A DNA stretch of 64,000 bases from Amycolatopsis regifaucium (GCF_001613935.1 NZ_LQCI01000018.1:158602-222601), one strand, 5' to 3'; shown: positions 51,198 to 59,823, counted from the stretch's first letter. Translations and numbers: made by a program. Notes: a model not told the origin generated them from the sequence alone.

Positions 51198-51244
51198 GTC
51201 GATGAAGGAATTGGGACGTTGAGTGTCCCAATTCCTTCATCGAC
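51198..51244. terminator. Perfect 20-bp hairpin after the GH12 gene
   Basis: GTCGATGAAGGAATTGGGAC pairs with 51225-51244 around a seven-base loop. It begins GATGAAGGA like family A but has a different stem; a likely terminator. Confidence 0.75.
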
Positions 51245-51296
51245 GCAGGGGCACGCCGGAAGCACCCTCAGGACAGGGCGGCCGACCCTTCCCCGG

Positions 51297-51341
51297 TTGA
51301 CAAGTACGACCGGTTAGCTATAGCTTCTAACTGTAGTTAGA
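51297..51341 (+). promoter_or_regulatory. Strong promoter with palindromic operator
   Basis: Consensus -35 TTGACA (51297-51302), then TATAGC 16 bases later, followed directly by the perfect dyad TCTAACTGTAGTTAGA (51326-51341). Outer GGTTAG and CTAACC extend the symmetry. AT-rich sequence and position over the start of transcription fit a TetR- or MarR-type repressor. It serves the SRPBCC gene. Confidence 0.65.
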
Positions 51342-51368
51342 TGCACTAACCAGCCGGAGGAGCCCGCC

Positions 51369-52028
51369 ATGTCCTGTAAACGTTTCACGACCTCTCGTCG
51401 CCGGGCCGGAGCCCGCGCCGCACTGCTCGCCGTACCGCTGGCCCTCGCCGGAATCCTCGGCACCACGGCGCCCGCGCAGGCCGCTCCAGCTCACGACAGC
51501 AGACCGGCTTCGCTTACCTGCCAAGGCAAAGGCATCGACCCGGCCGCCAAGGTGCACTACCGGACCGAGACGTTCATCAAGGCGCCGCTGCGCACCATCT
51601 GGAATCTGCAGACCGACGTGGAAGCGTGGCCGTCCTGGCAGCACCCGGTCATCCCCATCACCATGAAACGCCTGGACCACGGCCCGCTGCGCAAGCACTC
51701 CCAGTTCCAGTGGACCATTCCCGTCCCGCCCGGCACCCCCTACCCGCCCGGCGACGTCGTCATCGTCTCCACCGTGCGGCAACTCCAATCCGGCAAGTGC
51801 ATCCGCTGGACCGGCCCGCTCGACGGTCCCGGCGGAATGCGTATCGACGGCGTGCACGTCTGGAACTTCGTCAAGGTTCCCGGCGGCGTCATCGTCCGCA
51901 CCGAAGAGAGCCACACCGGTCCGCAGGTCGACAAGGACGTGCCCAACTCCACCGAGATGCTCGGCCAAGGCCTCGAAATCTGGTTGAAGGACCTCAAGAC
52001 CGCGGCCGAAGCCGATCCGTGCCGCTGA
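51369..52028 (+). CDS. Secreted SRPBCC (polyketide cyclase-like) protein
   Basis: 219 residues. The N-terminal signal (AALLAVPLALAGILGTTAPAQAAPA) exports the protein. The mature domain has the SRPBCC pattern: YRTETFIKAPLRTIWNLQTDVEAWPSWQHPV at its beginning, the central strands and a long C-terminal helix (PNSTEMLGQGLEIWLKDLKTA). It is probably a small-molecule-binding cavity protein; most relatives are cytoplasmic, so the signal peptide is notable. The strong promoter suggests a regulated, highly expressed gene. Confidence 0.75.
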   Translation: MSCKRFTTSRRRAGARAALLAVPLALAGILGTTAPAQAAPAHDSRPASLTCQGKGIDPAAKVHYRTETFIKAPLRTIWNLQTDVEAWPSWQHPVIPITMKRLDHGPLRKHSQFQWTIPVPPGTPYPPGDVVIVSTVRQLQSGKCIRWTGPLDGPGGMRIDGVHVWNFVKVPGGVIVRTEESHTGPQVDKDVPNSTEMLGQGLEIWLKDLKTAAEADPCR

Positions 52029-52067
52029 CCGATTGGGCGGCGGCCTGGAGCTGCCGACGGGGAAGGG

Positions 52068-52588
52068 GTGGGTCCCGCCGGATCGGGGAAGTCGACGCTG
52101 GCGCGAACCCTGTGCGAGCGCATGGGGTTGCCGTTCGTGGAGTTCGAATCCTTCTTCCGCGGACCGAATCGGACGGTGCGGGAGACCTGGCAGACCGATG
52201 TCCTCAAGTTCCTCGACGGTGACGAGTGGGCCATCGAATGGCAGGGCGAAGAGGTCAGGGACCGGATGACCGAACGACTGGACGCGCTCGTCTGGCTCGA
52301 TCACCCACGAATCATGACCATGACGCGCGTCATCGTCCGGACGCTGAAACGTCGGGTCGGGCGGGGCTCGAAGATCGCCGGTGGCAACGTCGAGGGTCCG
52401 TTGCGCACGTTCTTCACCGATCCCGGCCACATCGTCAAACTCACTTGGCGTTACCACCCGATCATGCGGGCTCGCGTGCACAAGGTCATCCGGGAGAACC
52501 GTTTCCGGACCTCGCCATCGTCCGCCTGCGTGGCCGGCGTCAGGTCGATCGCTGGCTCGACGGGGCCTTCGCCCGGAATCTTCGCTAG
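52068..52588 (+). pseudogene. Truncated, frameshifted P-loop kinase-like gene
   Basis: From GTG 52068 the frame begins directly at a P-loop (GPAGSGKSTLARTLCERMG), without the first strand and with no earlier start. It resembles adenylate-kinase-like ATPases of actinobacteria (TETWQ-type lid, then RYHPIMRARVHKVIREN). Near base 52497 the family reading shifts by one base: the end ...DLAIVRLRGRRQVDRWLDGAFARNLR is in the next frame and stops at 52588. Both ends are damaged, so it is probably non-functional. Confidence 0.65.
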
Positions 52589-52605
52589 CGGGAATTCCGG
52601 GACCG

Positions 52606-53493
52606 TCACGACCAGTCCCAGCATGCTCCGTAGGCCAAGCCCGGGGTGAGCATGCCGAAGCGGAGGTGTACCTCGTCCGTCGGGTTTGGCTGGCAACGTT
52701 CACCACGACGGCGGCGACCGGCAAGTTCCTCCTGGAACACCCCGTCAAGCTTGAAAACCGCCTCGGGCGCTTCGCCAAAGCGGATTCTGAGGTCGAATCG
52801 CTCGCACATCCTGCTTGGGACGTATGTCAGTTGCCCACTCAGCCGGCGCGGGCGGAACAGCATGGCGAACTCGTGGGACTCTCCTTGGGACAACGGTTTC
52901 GGCAACGCCAGGCGGACGCCCCCGTGACGGGTGGTGGTCAGTGTGCCGCCGTGGAAGAGCGTTGCTTCATCGGGTGGGACCGAGGTCGACAGGTCCAGCT
53001 CACGCAGGCCGTCCTGGCCGGCGGTGACGCGGTGACGCTCGAACACCTCCGGACGCGGGCCGCCCAGGACCACCGCCACGTTCAGATCCCTCGTGTGCCA
53101 GCCGGCCGTTCGCTCGCCGCTTTCGTCGCCTGCCGAGGCCAGGTCGGCGAGCATCATGATCGCCTCGTCCACTCGGCGGCGCACTGTACGCGGTTCGCGG
53201 TCCACCCTTGTCGCCGTCCACCGGAGGCGATCCTTGTAAAGTGGCTGGTCCGCGTCCGCGTAGATCGCGAACGCCGCCAGCGCCGCCAGGCGGAGGTCAT
53301 CCGGCAGTTGCTCCGCCAACTCCACCAGCCGGGCCGTGACCTTGTTACGGATGGCGGTGAGCCCGTCACCATCCACTACCGCGCAAGCGGATCGCAAGGT
53401 CGGACCGACCCGCTCCTCGATCCTGCCCGCGAGCAGACCACGCCCTTTGCGGAGCGACTTCAACTCCTGGATCAGCTCCACCCGCCCGCTCAT
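52606..53493 (-). CDS. Hypothetical protein in a VWA operon
   Basis: 295 residues. An N-terminal helical part (residues about 5-115) contains EPRTVRRRVDEAIMML, a helix-turn-helix-like segment. A C-terminal beta-rich domain (residues about 120-280) has paired strands such as NVAVVLGGPRPEVFERHRV and GVRLALPKPLSQGESHEFAMLFRP. No named family is recognised. Its start overlaps the VWA gene's stop by four bases, so the two proteins probably act together, perhaps as a VWA-centred conflict module. Confidence 0.6.
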   Translation of the reverse strand: MSGRVELIQELKSLRKGRGLLAGRIEERVGPTLRSACAVVDGDGLTAIRNKVTARLVELAEQLPDDLRLAALAAFAIYADADQPLYKDRLRWTATRVDREPRTVRRRVDEAIMMLADLASAGDESGERTAGWHTRDLNVAVVLGGPRPEVFERHRVTAGQDGLRELDLSTSVPPDEATLFHGGTLTTTRHGGVRLALPKPLSQGESHEFAMLFRPRRLSGQLTYVPSRMCERFDLRIRFGEAPEAVFKLDGVFQEELAGRRRRGERCQPNPTDEVHLRFGMLTPGLAYGACWDWS

Positions 53494-54149
53494 AGTCCTG
53501 CCCCCTTCTCGTTTCGGGACATGGTGCGAGCGGTGTGTGGACGGGAAGTGGACAGATCGTGCACGCTCCGGGCACGGTCAGCATCGGGCAGCGCCCGCAT
53601 CACCGACGCGATCAGCGCGGGGCCCAGCCTTACGCCGTCACGGGCCAAGAACGTGCGGAACGTACCGATCCGGCCGAGGGTGTCCTCGTCGGCATCGCCC
53701 ACTCCGAAAGCCACTACCCGCGGCCGGCTCGCCCAGGCCGGGTCCGTCAACTCGGCGAACGCGGCAGGCCAGGTCGTCGGGTCGGTCGCGCACCCGTCGG
53801 ACAGGAAGAACATCAGCGGACGGTGCACCCTCAGCCGGTGGGCCTCGAGGGCGCGTAGGTCACCGGCGATGGTCTCCCGCAAAAAGAGGAACGCGGGCCC
53901 AAAACCAGTTCCCACGGACTCACCCCGTTCCGGCAGTGGGGCGAGGTCGTCCATCAGATAGAGCGGTTGCAACTCGTACGCCGTCTCCGCGAAGCACACC
54001 ACACAGCAGAGCACCCGCTCGGCGACCGACGAATCGGCGTGGATTCCCCCACGGAATTCACGCAATCCGGCGTTCAGCGCATCGAGATGGTCGGTCATCG
54101 AAAGCGAGACATCACAAGCCACATAACACGGCAACACATCGGACTCCAC
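53490..54149 (-). CDS. VWA-domain protein
   Basis: 219 residues. The metal-ion-dependent adhesion site is recognisable: CDVSLSM (DxSxS) near residue 13, a threonine region (ESVGTGFGPAF) near 77, and MFFLSDGCATD (the final Asp) near 113. The fold resembles TerY-type cytoplasmic VWA proteins. It is the first gene of a two-gene operon with the protein at 52606-53493. It is divergent from the SARP regulator gene. Confidence 0.75.
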   Translation of the reverse strand: MESDVLPCYVACDVSLSMTDHLDALNAGLREFRGGIHADSSVAERVLCCVVCFAETAYELQPLYLMDDLAPLPERGESVGTGFGPAFLFLRETIAGDLRALEAHRLRVHRPLMFFLSDGCATDPTTWPAAFAELTDPAWASRPRVVAFGVGDADEDTLGRIGTFRTFLARDGVRLGPALIASVMRALPDADRARSVHDLSTSRPHTARTMSRNEKGAGL

Positions 54150-54243
54150 CCAGTCACTCCTTCACGTCCCAAGTCGATCGGCGGAGTTTGTCCGACAGGT
54201 GTGCATCGAACGTGGAAGAAAAGCACATCGACCGAACCCGGAA

Positions 54244-54282
54244 GGGCGATTGCGCGAGGGCGATTGCACCCACCAAGGTGCA
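54244..54282 (+). promoter_or_regulatory. Direct repeat and dyad upstream of the SARP gene
   Basis: GGGCGATTGC occurs at 54244-54253 and again at 54258-54267, 14 bases apart. It is followed by the dyad TGCACC-N6-GGTGCA (54265-54282), which ends 13 bases before the start codon. Short tandem direct repeats are the typical SARP binding format, so autoregulation is possible. Confidence 0.45.
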
Positions 54283-54295
54283 TCCGGGAGGCCAA

Positions 54296-57223
54296 ATGGA
54301 GTTTCGGATGCTCGGCCCGCTGGAGGCGTGGCACGACGGCGCACCCGTCTCACTGGGGGACCAGCAGCAGCGATTCGTCCTCGTCGTGCTTCTCCTGCAC
54401 GCCAACCGACCGGTATCCCCCTCCCGGCTCGCCCAGATTGTCTGGGCCGGCCGGGAAACCCGGCCGAATCTGGTGCGCTCCTACATAAAACGGTTGCGCG
54501 GCGTGCTGCCGGACTCCGGTGACGTCAGCATCGAGACGACTGCCACCGGTTACCTCCTGCGACTCGACGAAGACCGGCTGGACACCGTTCGGTTCGAGCG
54601 GCTACGCGCCGAAGCCGGACAGGTGCGGGCCAGCGATCCACGCCGGGCCATCGAATTGCTGCGGGAGGCCGTGGGACTGTGGCGCGGGCGCTTCCTCGAG
54701 GACATCGACATCGACCGGGTGGGCGGTACAGAGGTGCTCTTGCCCGATGAAAGCCGCACCGACACCATCGGCGACCTTGCCGAGCTGGAACTGACCACTG
54801 GCGACCACCGCTCGGCCCGCGATCGGCTGCGGCCACTGGTCCACTCCGATCCGGCGGACCAAAAGCACGCCGAGCTTCTCATGCGCGCGCTACTCGCCGG
54901 GGGCGACCGGATGGCGGCGCTACGCGTCTTCCGCACCACCCGCGCCGCGCTCGCCGAGCACGGCGTCGAACCGGGCACTGTGTTGCGGAATCTCGCCGCA
55001 CGGGCGGAGCAAGGTGAACCGCCGAGCTCGCTGCCGTCCCGGCCCGGTGAGTTCACCGGCCGCGCCGCCGAGCTGGCGGCAATCGAGAAGGCCGCGGCGT
55101 CCGGCACCCGGGCGGTCTGGATCAGTGGGGCGCCGGGCGTGGGCAAGACCGGTCTGGCCGTCGAAGCCGCACACCGGCTTCGTTCCCGGTTTCCCGACGG
55201 GCAGCTCGTGGCCCGCCTGAACGGCTTCACGCCAGGCCTCCCCGCCACGAGCGTGTCGGAGGCGCTCACCGAGCTGCTGATCGAACTGGGTGTGCCCGTC
55301 GAGCAGATTCCGGCCACGGTCGGCCGGAAGGTCACGCTCTACCAGACGACGCTGTACGGCACGCGCACCCTGGTGGTCTTGGACAACGCGGCGACGCCGG
55401 AGCAGGTACGGCCGCTGTTGCCGGAGGCGGACGGTTGCCTTGCCGTGGTCACCAGCCGACGGATGGGAGACGCTGACTCGGGCGAGCCCGTCCGGCTCGC
55501 CCCGCTGTCGCCGGACGAAGCAGCCGAACTGTTCCACGCGCTGGTCGGTCCGGCCCGGCTGCGTGGCCGCGCGGCCGGAGTCGCCGCGGTAGTCGCCCGG
55601 TGCGGCTGTCTGCCGATGCCTATCCGGGTGACCGCCGCGATGTTCCGGCGGCACGACCGGTGGCCGCTGGAGCATCTGCTGAGCCTGCTCGAGGACAACG
55701 GGCCGTGGGGCGAGGCCGACGGCACGGCCGCGATCCGGACGTCCTATCGGCAGCTCGGCGAACGGCAACGCGCTCTGTTACGCCTACTCGGCCACCTTCC
55801 CGGTCCCGACGTCGGCGTCGCCGGTGGTGCGGCGCTCGCCGGGTGCGAAGTCGGTGAGGCACGGCAGCTACTCGACGACCTGCACGAAGTGAGCCTCCTG
55901 GAGGAAACCGCACTGGAGCGGTACCGGATGCTGGATCCGCTCAAGGAGTTCGCGGCAGGCGAGCAGCAGCCGGACCGCGCGACCGCGTTGGCGCGGTTGC
56001 TCGACTTCTACCTGGTGACACTGGCGGCGGCGGTCGGCACCGCCTACCCGTTCGACCGCGCACAGCTGCCCTCGGTGGACCACACCGGCCTGGAGGCACC
56101 CGAATTCGCCGACGCGGAAGCCGGCTTGCGGTGGATCGCCGTCGAACGGGACAACCTCGTCGCCGCGATCCGTTACGCGGCCACGAACGGTCTGCCCGAA
56201 CACACCTGGCGATCGGCCGTACTGCTGTGGCGCTACTTCAACACGGCGAACCAGTTCGAGGACTGGATCGACACACTCGAACTCGCTTGGCGGACCGTGT
56301 CCACGGAAGCGGGAAACGATTACGGGCAGGCGCACGTACTGCTCCGGCTGGCCATCGCGCGCGACCGGCGCGGGCAGCACGCGGAAGCGATGGAGCTGGC
56401 CTCGAAAGCGCTGCCGAAGTGGCGGCGCCTCGGTGACGTGCGCGGCGAAGCGGCGACGTTGTGCGCCCTCGCCATCCCCACGATGGAGCTCGGCCGACAT
56501 GACCAGGCCATGGCGCACCTCACCGCCGCACTGGCCAAATACGAGCAGACCGACGACCCGCGCGGCGAAGCACACGCGTTGAGCATGCTCGGCTATCTCA
56601 ACGAATATCGCGGGGACCTCGACGTCGCACTGCGCCAGCACGAGTCCTCGGCCCGGATGCTGACCGAGATCGGTCACGTCCAAGGGGTGGCGCACGCCCT
56701 GAACAACCTCGGATCCGTGCAGGAGAAACTCGGACTGCTCTCCGAGGCGCTGACCAGTTACACCGGCGCGCACGGGCACGCGGCCGAAGTGGGCGACCGT
56801 TGCGTCGAGGCCTACGCGTTGAACAACATCGGCAACGTGCACCGGCAGCGCGGCCGGCTCACCGAAGCGGTGCGCTACCACGAAGAGGCGCGGGTAGTGG
56901 CGGCGGACGTGCCGGACGCGGACCTGTTGACCCAGCTCTACCTCGACCGTGGCGCCACCGCGCTCGCCCGCGGTGCGCGACACGAGGCGCTGACGGCCTG
57001 CAAAGCGGCACTGGATTTGGCCGACGGCAACGGAAATCGAGCGTATCGTGCCCGGGCTCACCACGGGATCGCCAAGACCCGGCACGCGATGGGCGACCAC
57101 GAGGGTGCCCTCTCCCACTGGGCCGCGGCGGAAAGCGAGTTCGCCGCGCTCGGGCTGCCGGAGGCCGGTGAAACCCGGGATGCCCGCGCGCTGCTCGGGT
57201 GCGCCTGCTCAGCGCCGGTGTAA
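54296..57223 (+). CDS. AfsR/SARP family regulator with NB-ARC and TPR domains
   Basis: 975 residues from ATG 54296 (GGGAGG just upstream). The N-terminal OmpR-type winged helix and BTAD span residues 1-240 (LGPLEAWHDGAPVSLGDQQ; WRGRFLEDIDIDRV; ADQKHAELLMRALL). An NB-ARC ATPase follows, with P-loop SGAPGVGKTGL at residues 277-287 and TLVVLDNAATPEQVRPLLP as Walker B. About ten TPR-like units run from residue about 640 to the end (repeated ALNNLGSVQEKLG and ALNNIGNVHRQRG). AfsR-type proteins control secondary metabolism or development. Here there is no biosynthetic cluster next to it; neighbours are VWA, TIR and ATPase genes. Confidence 0.92.
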   Translation: MEFRMLGPLEAWHDGAPVSLGDQQQRFVLVVLLLHANRPVSPSRLAQIVWAGRETRPNLVRSYIKRLRGVLPDSGDVSIETTATGYLLRLDEDRLDTVRFERLRAEAGQVRASDPRRAIELLREAVGLWRGRFLEDIDIDRVGGTEVLLPDESRTDTIGDLAELELTTGDHRSARDRLRPLVHSDPADQKHAELLMRALLAGGDRMAALRVFRTTRAALAEHGVEPGTVLRNLAARAEQGEPPSSLPSRPGEFTGRAAELAAIEKAAASGTRAVWISGAPGVGKTGLAVEAAHRLRSRFPDGQLVARLNGFTPGLPATSVSEALTELLIELGVPVEQIPATVGRKVTLYQTTLYGTRTLVVLDNAATPEQVRPLLPEADGCLAVVTSRRMGDADSGEPVRLAPLSPDEAAELFHALVGPARLRGRAAGVAAVVARCGCLPMPIRVTAAMFRRHDRWPLEHLLSLLEDNGPWGEADGTAAIRTSYRQLGERQRALLRLLGHLPGPDVGVAGGAALAGCEVGEARQLLDDLHEVSLLEETALERYRMLDPLKEFAAGEQQPDRATALARLLDFYLVTLAAAVGTAYPFDRAQLPSVDHTGLEAPEFADAEAGLRWIAVERDNLVAAIRYAATNGLPEHTWRSAVLLWRYFNTANQFEDWIDTLELAWRTVSTEAGNDYGQAHVLLRLAIARDRRGQHAEAMELASKALPKWRRLGDVRGEAATLCALAIPTMELGRHDQAMAHLTAALAKYEQTDDPRGEAHALSMLGYLNEYRGDLDVALRQHESSARMLTEIGHVQGVAHALNNLGSVQEKLGLLSEALTSYTGAHGHAAEVGDRCVEAYALNNIGNVHRQRGRLTEAVRYHEEARVVAADVPDADLLTQLYLDRGATALARGARHEALTACKAALDLADGNGNRAYRARAHHGIAKTRHAMGDHEGALSHWAAAESEFAALGLPEAGETRDARALLGCACSAPV

Positions 57224-58387
57224 CACCCGGCTCAGTTCCGGGTAAACCTCCCGGACCGTGTGGTGCCCGCGCCACCGGCTCAGGCACCTGGACAGCTCCC
57301 GCAGGTCGGTCCGCACCGTCGCCGAATCGACGCGCGCCGCGTCATCGAGCGTCTCGGGCAACGTCCGGCAACTCTCGTCGATTTCCCCGTTCAGCGCGTG
57401 GGCGAGTGACCGGCGTACCCCGAATCGGGCCCGCGACCGGCGGTTGGCCAACGGCACCTTCGGGACCTCGACGTCCAAGATGGCCGCCGCCGCACCGGCC
57501 TGGCCCAGGTCGGCCAGTGACCAACCGCGAGCGAGCGCCAGCGGATTCGACACGGTCGAACCGAGCGCGGGGTAATCGGCGGTGTGCGCGAACCACGTTT
57601 CACCCGCCCGATCCAGCGCGCGCTCGAACGCGTCCTGGTCACCGGCCAGCGCGTGTCCTTGGGCTTCCCGCCGGGCCGCGAGACCGAACGTCCGCGTTCC
57701 GGGCCGGTCCAGCCGCTGGGCCTGCCGGGCGAGGTCGATCGTGCTGACCGGGTCTTGGCGGTACAGAGCCAGTCCTGCTTCACGGACGAACGCGTAACTC
57801 GCGATCTCTTGGTCACCGCCTGCCCTGGCCAATTCCGCGGCGTGCCGTGTCCACGACAGCGCGTCCGGTTCACTCCCGGCTTCCTGACTCAGCCATCCGA
57901 CGTACTCCGCCATGCGGGCGGCGAGCAGCAGTAGCCGGGATCGGACGGGTTCGGGGTTCCCGAGGGCGAGCGTGTGGACCGTGTGCGTCTGGGTGACGAG
58001 CGGTTCGAGGACCACCGTCGGGCTGGTCTGCATACCGAGCCCCCGCAGTTGCTCGAACGACGTCCGCAGGCCGTTGACCACGCCCTCGTCGAGGATCGGG
58101 CGTGACCCGCCTGCCAGGACGACGCCGAGCACCGCTCCCGCACCGGCAAGGACTTGACGGCGCCCGAGGGCGCCCTCGCGGGCGGAGCGCGCCGACTCGA
58201 TCAAGGTGCCGCCGGCGTCCAAGACGCCGTCGCAGATACGAGCGAGCGTCGCGTTCGGGGGTTTGAGATCGTTCTCGATTTTGCTCAGGTAGCTCTTGCT
58301 GTAGTTGACCAGCTTCGCGAGTTGACCCATCGAGATGCCGGCGGCATTCCGTTGTTCCCGCAACAAGGCACCGAATGTTTCGGCCAC
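57209..58387 (-). CDS. XRE-family regulator with C-terminal helical (TPR-like) domain
   Basis: 392 residues from GTG 58387, which has GGAGG five bases upstream; longer starts at 58399 and 58417 are possible. The HTH is near residues 7-60 (ALLREQRNAAGISMGQLAKLVNYSKSYLSKIENDLKPP). The rest, about 280 residues, is alpha-helical repeats (LLAARMAEYVGWLSQEAG; YAFVREAGLALYRQDPVS; RREAQGHALAGDQDAFERALDRA). This is the layout of peptide-responsive RRNPP regulators and of the many actinobacterial HTH-TPR proteins. It overlaps the SARP gene's end by 15 bases tail to tail and lies 89 bases downstream of a secreted-peptide gene. Confidence 0.85.
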   Translation of the reverse strand: MAETFGALLREQRNAAGISMGQLAKLVNYSKSYLSKIENDLKPPNATLARICDGVLDAGGTLIESARSAREGALGRRQVLAGAGAVLGVVLAGGSRPILDEGVVNGLRTSFEQLRGLGMQTSPTVVLEPLVTQTHTVHTLALGNPEPVRSRLLLLAARMAEYVGWLSQEAGSEPDALSWTRHAAELARAGGDQEIASYAFVREAGLALYRQDPVSTIDLARQAQRLDRPGTRTFGLAARREAQGHALAGDQDAFERALDRAGETWFAHTADYPALGSTVSNPLALARGWSLADLGQAGAAAAILDVEVPKVPLANRRSRARFGVRRSLAHALNGEIDESCRTLPETLDDAARVDSATVRTDLRELSRCLSRWRGHHTVREVYPELSRVLHRR

Positions 58388-58476
58388 GCCGACCTCCATT
58401 CCGAGTTTCGAGTACATCATTCCGGCGGAGGCGGCGCAATTGCCGGGCCGACGTGCGCCGGCCCGGCGCGCCGAGC

Positions 58477-58656
58477 TCATCCGTGCCAGGGATTGCCGTC
58501 GGAGCCCGCGGTCGTCGGCACCGACGTGACAGTGCTGGACGGCGGGGTTTCGCCGTCGTCACCGGCGTACGCGGCGGTGGAACCGAGCATCGGCAGCGCC
58601 AGGACGGCGCAGATCGCGAGGACGGGAGCACCGTATTCGGCCAGCTTCTTGTACAT
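58477..58656 (-). CDS. Small secreted peptide precursor
   Basis: 59 residues, ATG 58656 with GGAGG seven bases upstream. A clear signal peptide (MYKK, then VLAICAVLALPMLGSTA, cleavage predicted after AYA) leaves a mature peptide of about 28 residues, acidic and Ser/Thr/Pro-rich, ending GSDGNPWHG. There is no cysteine in the mature part and no lanthipeptide or other modification motif. It is on the same strand as, and 89 bases upstream of, the XRE-TPR regulator, an arrangement expected of a signalling peptide and its receptor. Longer readings upstream lack the ribosome site. Confidence 0.6.
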   Translation of the reverse strand: MYKKLAEYGAPVLAICAVLALPMLGSTAAYAGDDGETPPSSTVTSVPTTAGSDGNPWHG

Positions 58657-58895
58657 GACGAATCCTCCAAGGAAAGGTGATTGATTTGAGCGCTTTCCGT
58701 AATTCCGGCGCCCTGCAATCAGGATTCGTGATCCAGGATGCGCCGACAAGGAGTTGACCGTTGACCGAAACCGGCGGGCAACGGGACACCGGCATCCACA
58801 CCTTGTGCACATCTGGTCCACACGCCACGTCGATGCTGCGCCGATCCGACCAAGGAGACCGGCGGCAAGCCGGTGACGAGCAGAAAGGCGCGCCT

Positions 58896-59780
58896 GTGGA
58901 AGAGATCCCGAGCTATGACCTGGCGATATCGTTCGCCGAAGACCGGCAGTCAGGTACGCACGAACTGGAGGACGCGAGCCGGCAGCGGGGTCTGACCGTG
59001 CTGCACGATCCCGAGCGAACCCACGAGTGGTGGGCCCGCAAGAGCGCGGGCGATCTCCCCGACGTCCACGTCCGGTTCTTCGTCCCGGTCATCTCGGCCC
59101 TGGACGACTTCACCACGGCCATGCTGCGCGCGGTCGCGACCGGCGACCGGCACGTGCTCCCGGTACTGGCCGACGACGTCGTCGTGCCGCCGGAGTTACT
59201 GCATCCGCACGTGTCCTACCTGCGCGACGGCGACCACTTGATCGAGGAACTGGCAGGCCGGGTAGAGCGGGCGGAGGCCGCCGGATGGGAGCGCGGCAGG
59301 CTCGCCGACGTGGTGACCCGGGCACGGGAGATCGCACCGCCCGCGGCGGTGCCGGTCACCTTCAGCCGGTACGTCGAACAGGACGCGGCCCTGCGCTACC
59401 TGGGCGAGCAGTTCGCCGCGGCCATCCCGAGGCTGCGAAGCCGCGGGTTCGCGGGCACCACGCATCACGGTGACGAGCGGATCGGCCTGCGGATCGAGCG
59501 CGCGGGCGACATCGTCTACGCGCTGGACGTCCAACGTGGCGGCATCGGCGGCGACGAAACGCTGAACTTCGTCGTCGGCTTGCATGACGCCGCGAGTGCT
59601 TGCACGAACGGCTGGGCGCGCCCGATCTACGACACCGACACCGGCGCGGCCAAGCTCGAACTGCACGACCAGTCGGTATTCGGCCGCGACCGCACCGAAC
59701 CCCGGACGCTGACGAGGGAGGAGTTGTTCACCGCACTCTGGCAGCGGATCGACACCGTGCTGACGGCCACCGCCGGTTGA
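58896..59780 (+). CDS. TIR-like-domain protein with unknown C-terminal domain
   Basis: 294 residues from GTG 58896. The N-terminal 120 residues match a TIR-like fold: YDLAISFAEDRQSGTHELEDASRQRGLTVLHDPE, later VRFFVPVISALDDFTTAM and HVLPVLADDVVVPPELLHPHVSYLRDGDHL. A clear catalytic Glu for NAD cleavage cannot be identified. The C-terminal half (residues about 150-290) has strands such as ERIGLRIERAGDIVYALDVQRGG and is not recognised; it may sense or bind a ligand. It faces the AAA-HerA operon tail to tail across a hairpin. Confidence 0.6.
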   Translation: MEEIPSYDLAISFAEDRQSGTHELEDASRQRGLTVLHDPERTHEWWARKSAGDLPDVHVRFFVPVISALDDFTTAMLRAVATGDRHVLPVLADDVVVPPELLHPHVSYLRDGDHLIEELAGRVERAEAAGWERGRLADVVTRAREIAPPAAVPVTFSRYVEQDAALRYLGEQFAAAIPRLRSRGFAGTTHHGDERIGLRIERAGDIVYALDVQRGGIGGDETLNFVVGLHDAASACTNGWARPIYDTDTGAAKLELHDQSVFGRDRTEPRTLTREELFTALWQRIDTVLTATAG

Positions 59781-59787
59781 GCAGCGC

Positions 59788-59820
59788 GAAGGCCGCGTCC
59801 CGTTTCGGGACGCGGCCTTC
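59788..59820. terminator. Bidirectional hairpin between TIR and AAA-HerA genes
   Basis: GAAGGCCGCGTCCCG and CGGGACGCGGCCTTC pair perfectly (15 bp) around TTT, between convergent stop codons. Confidence 0.8.
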
Positions 59821-59823
59821 GGG

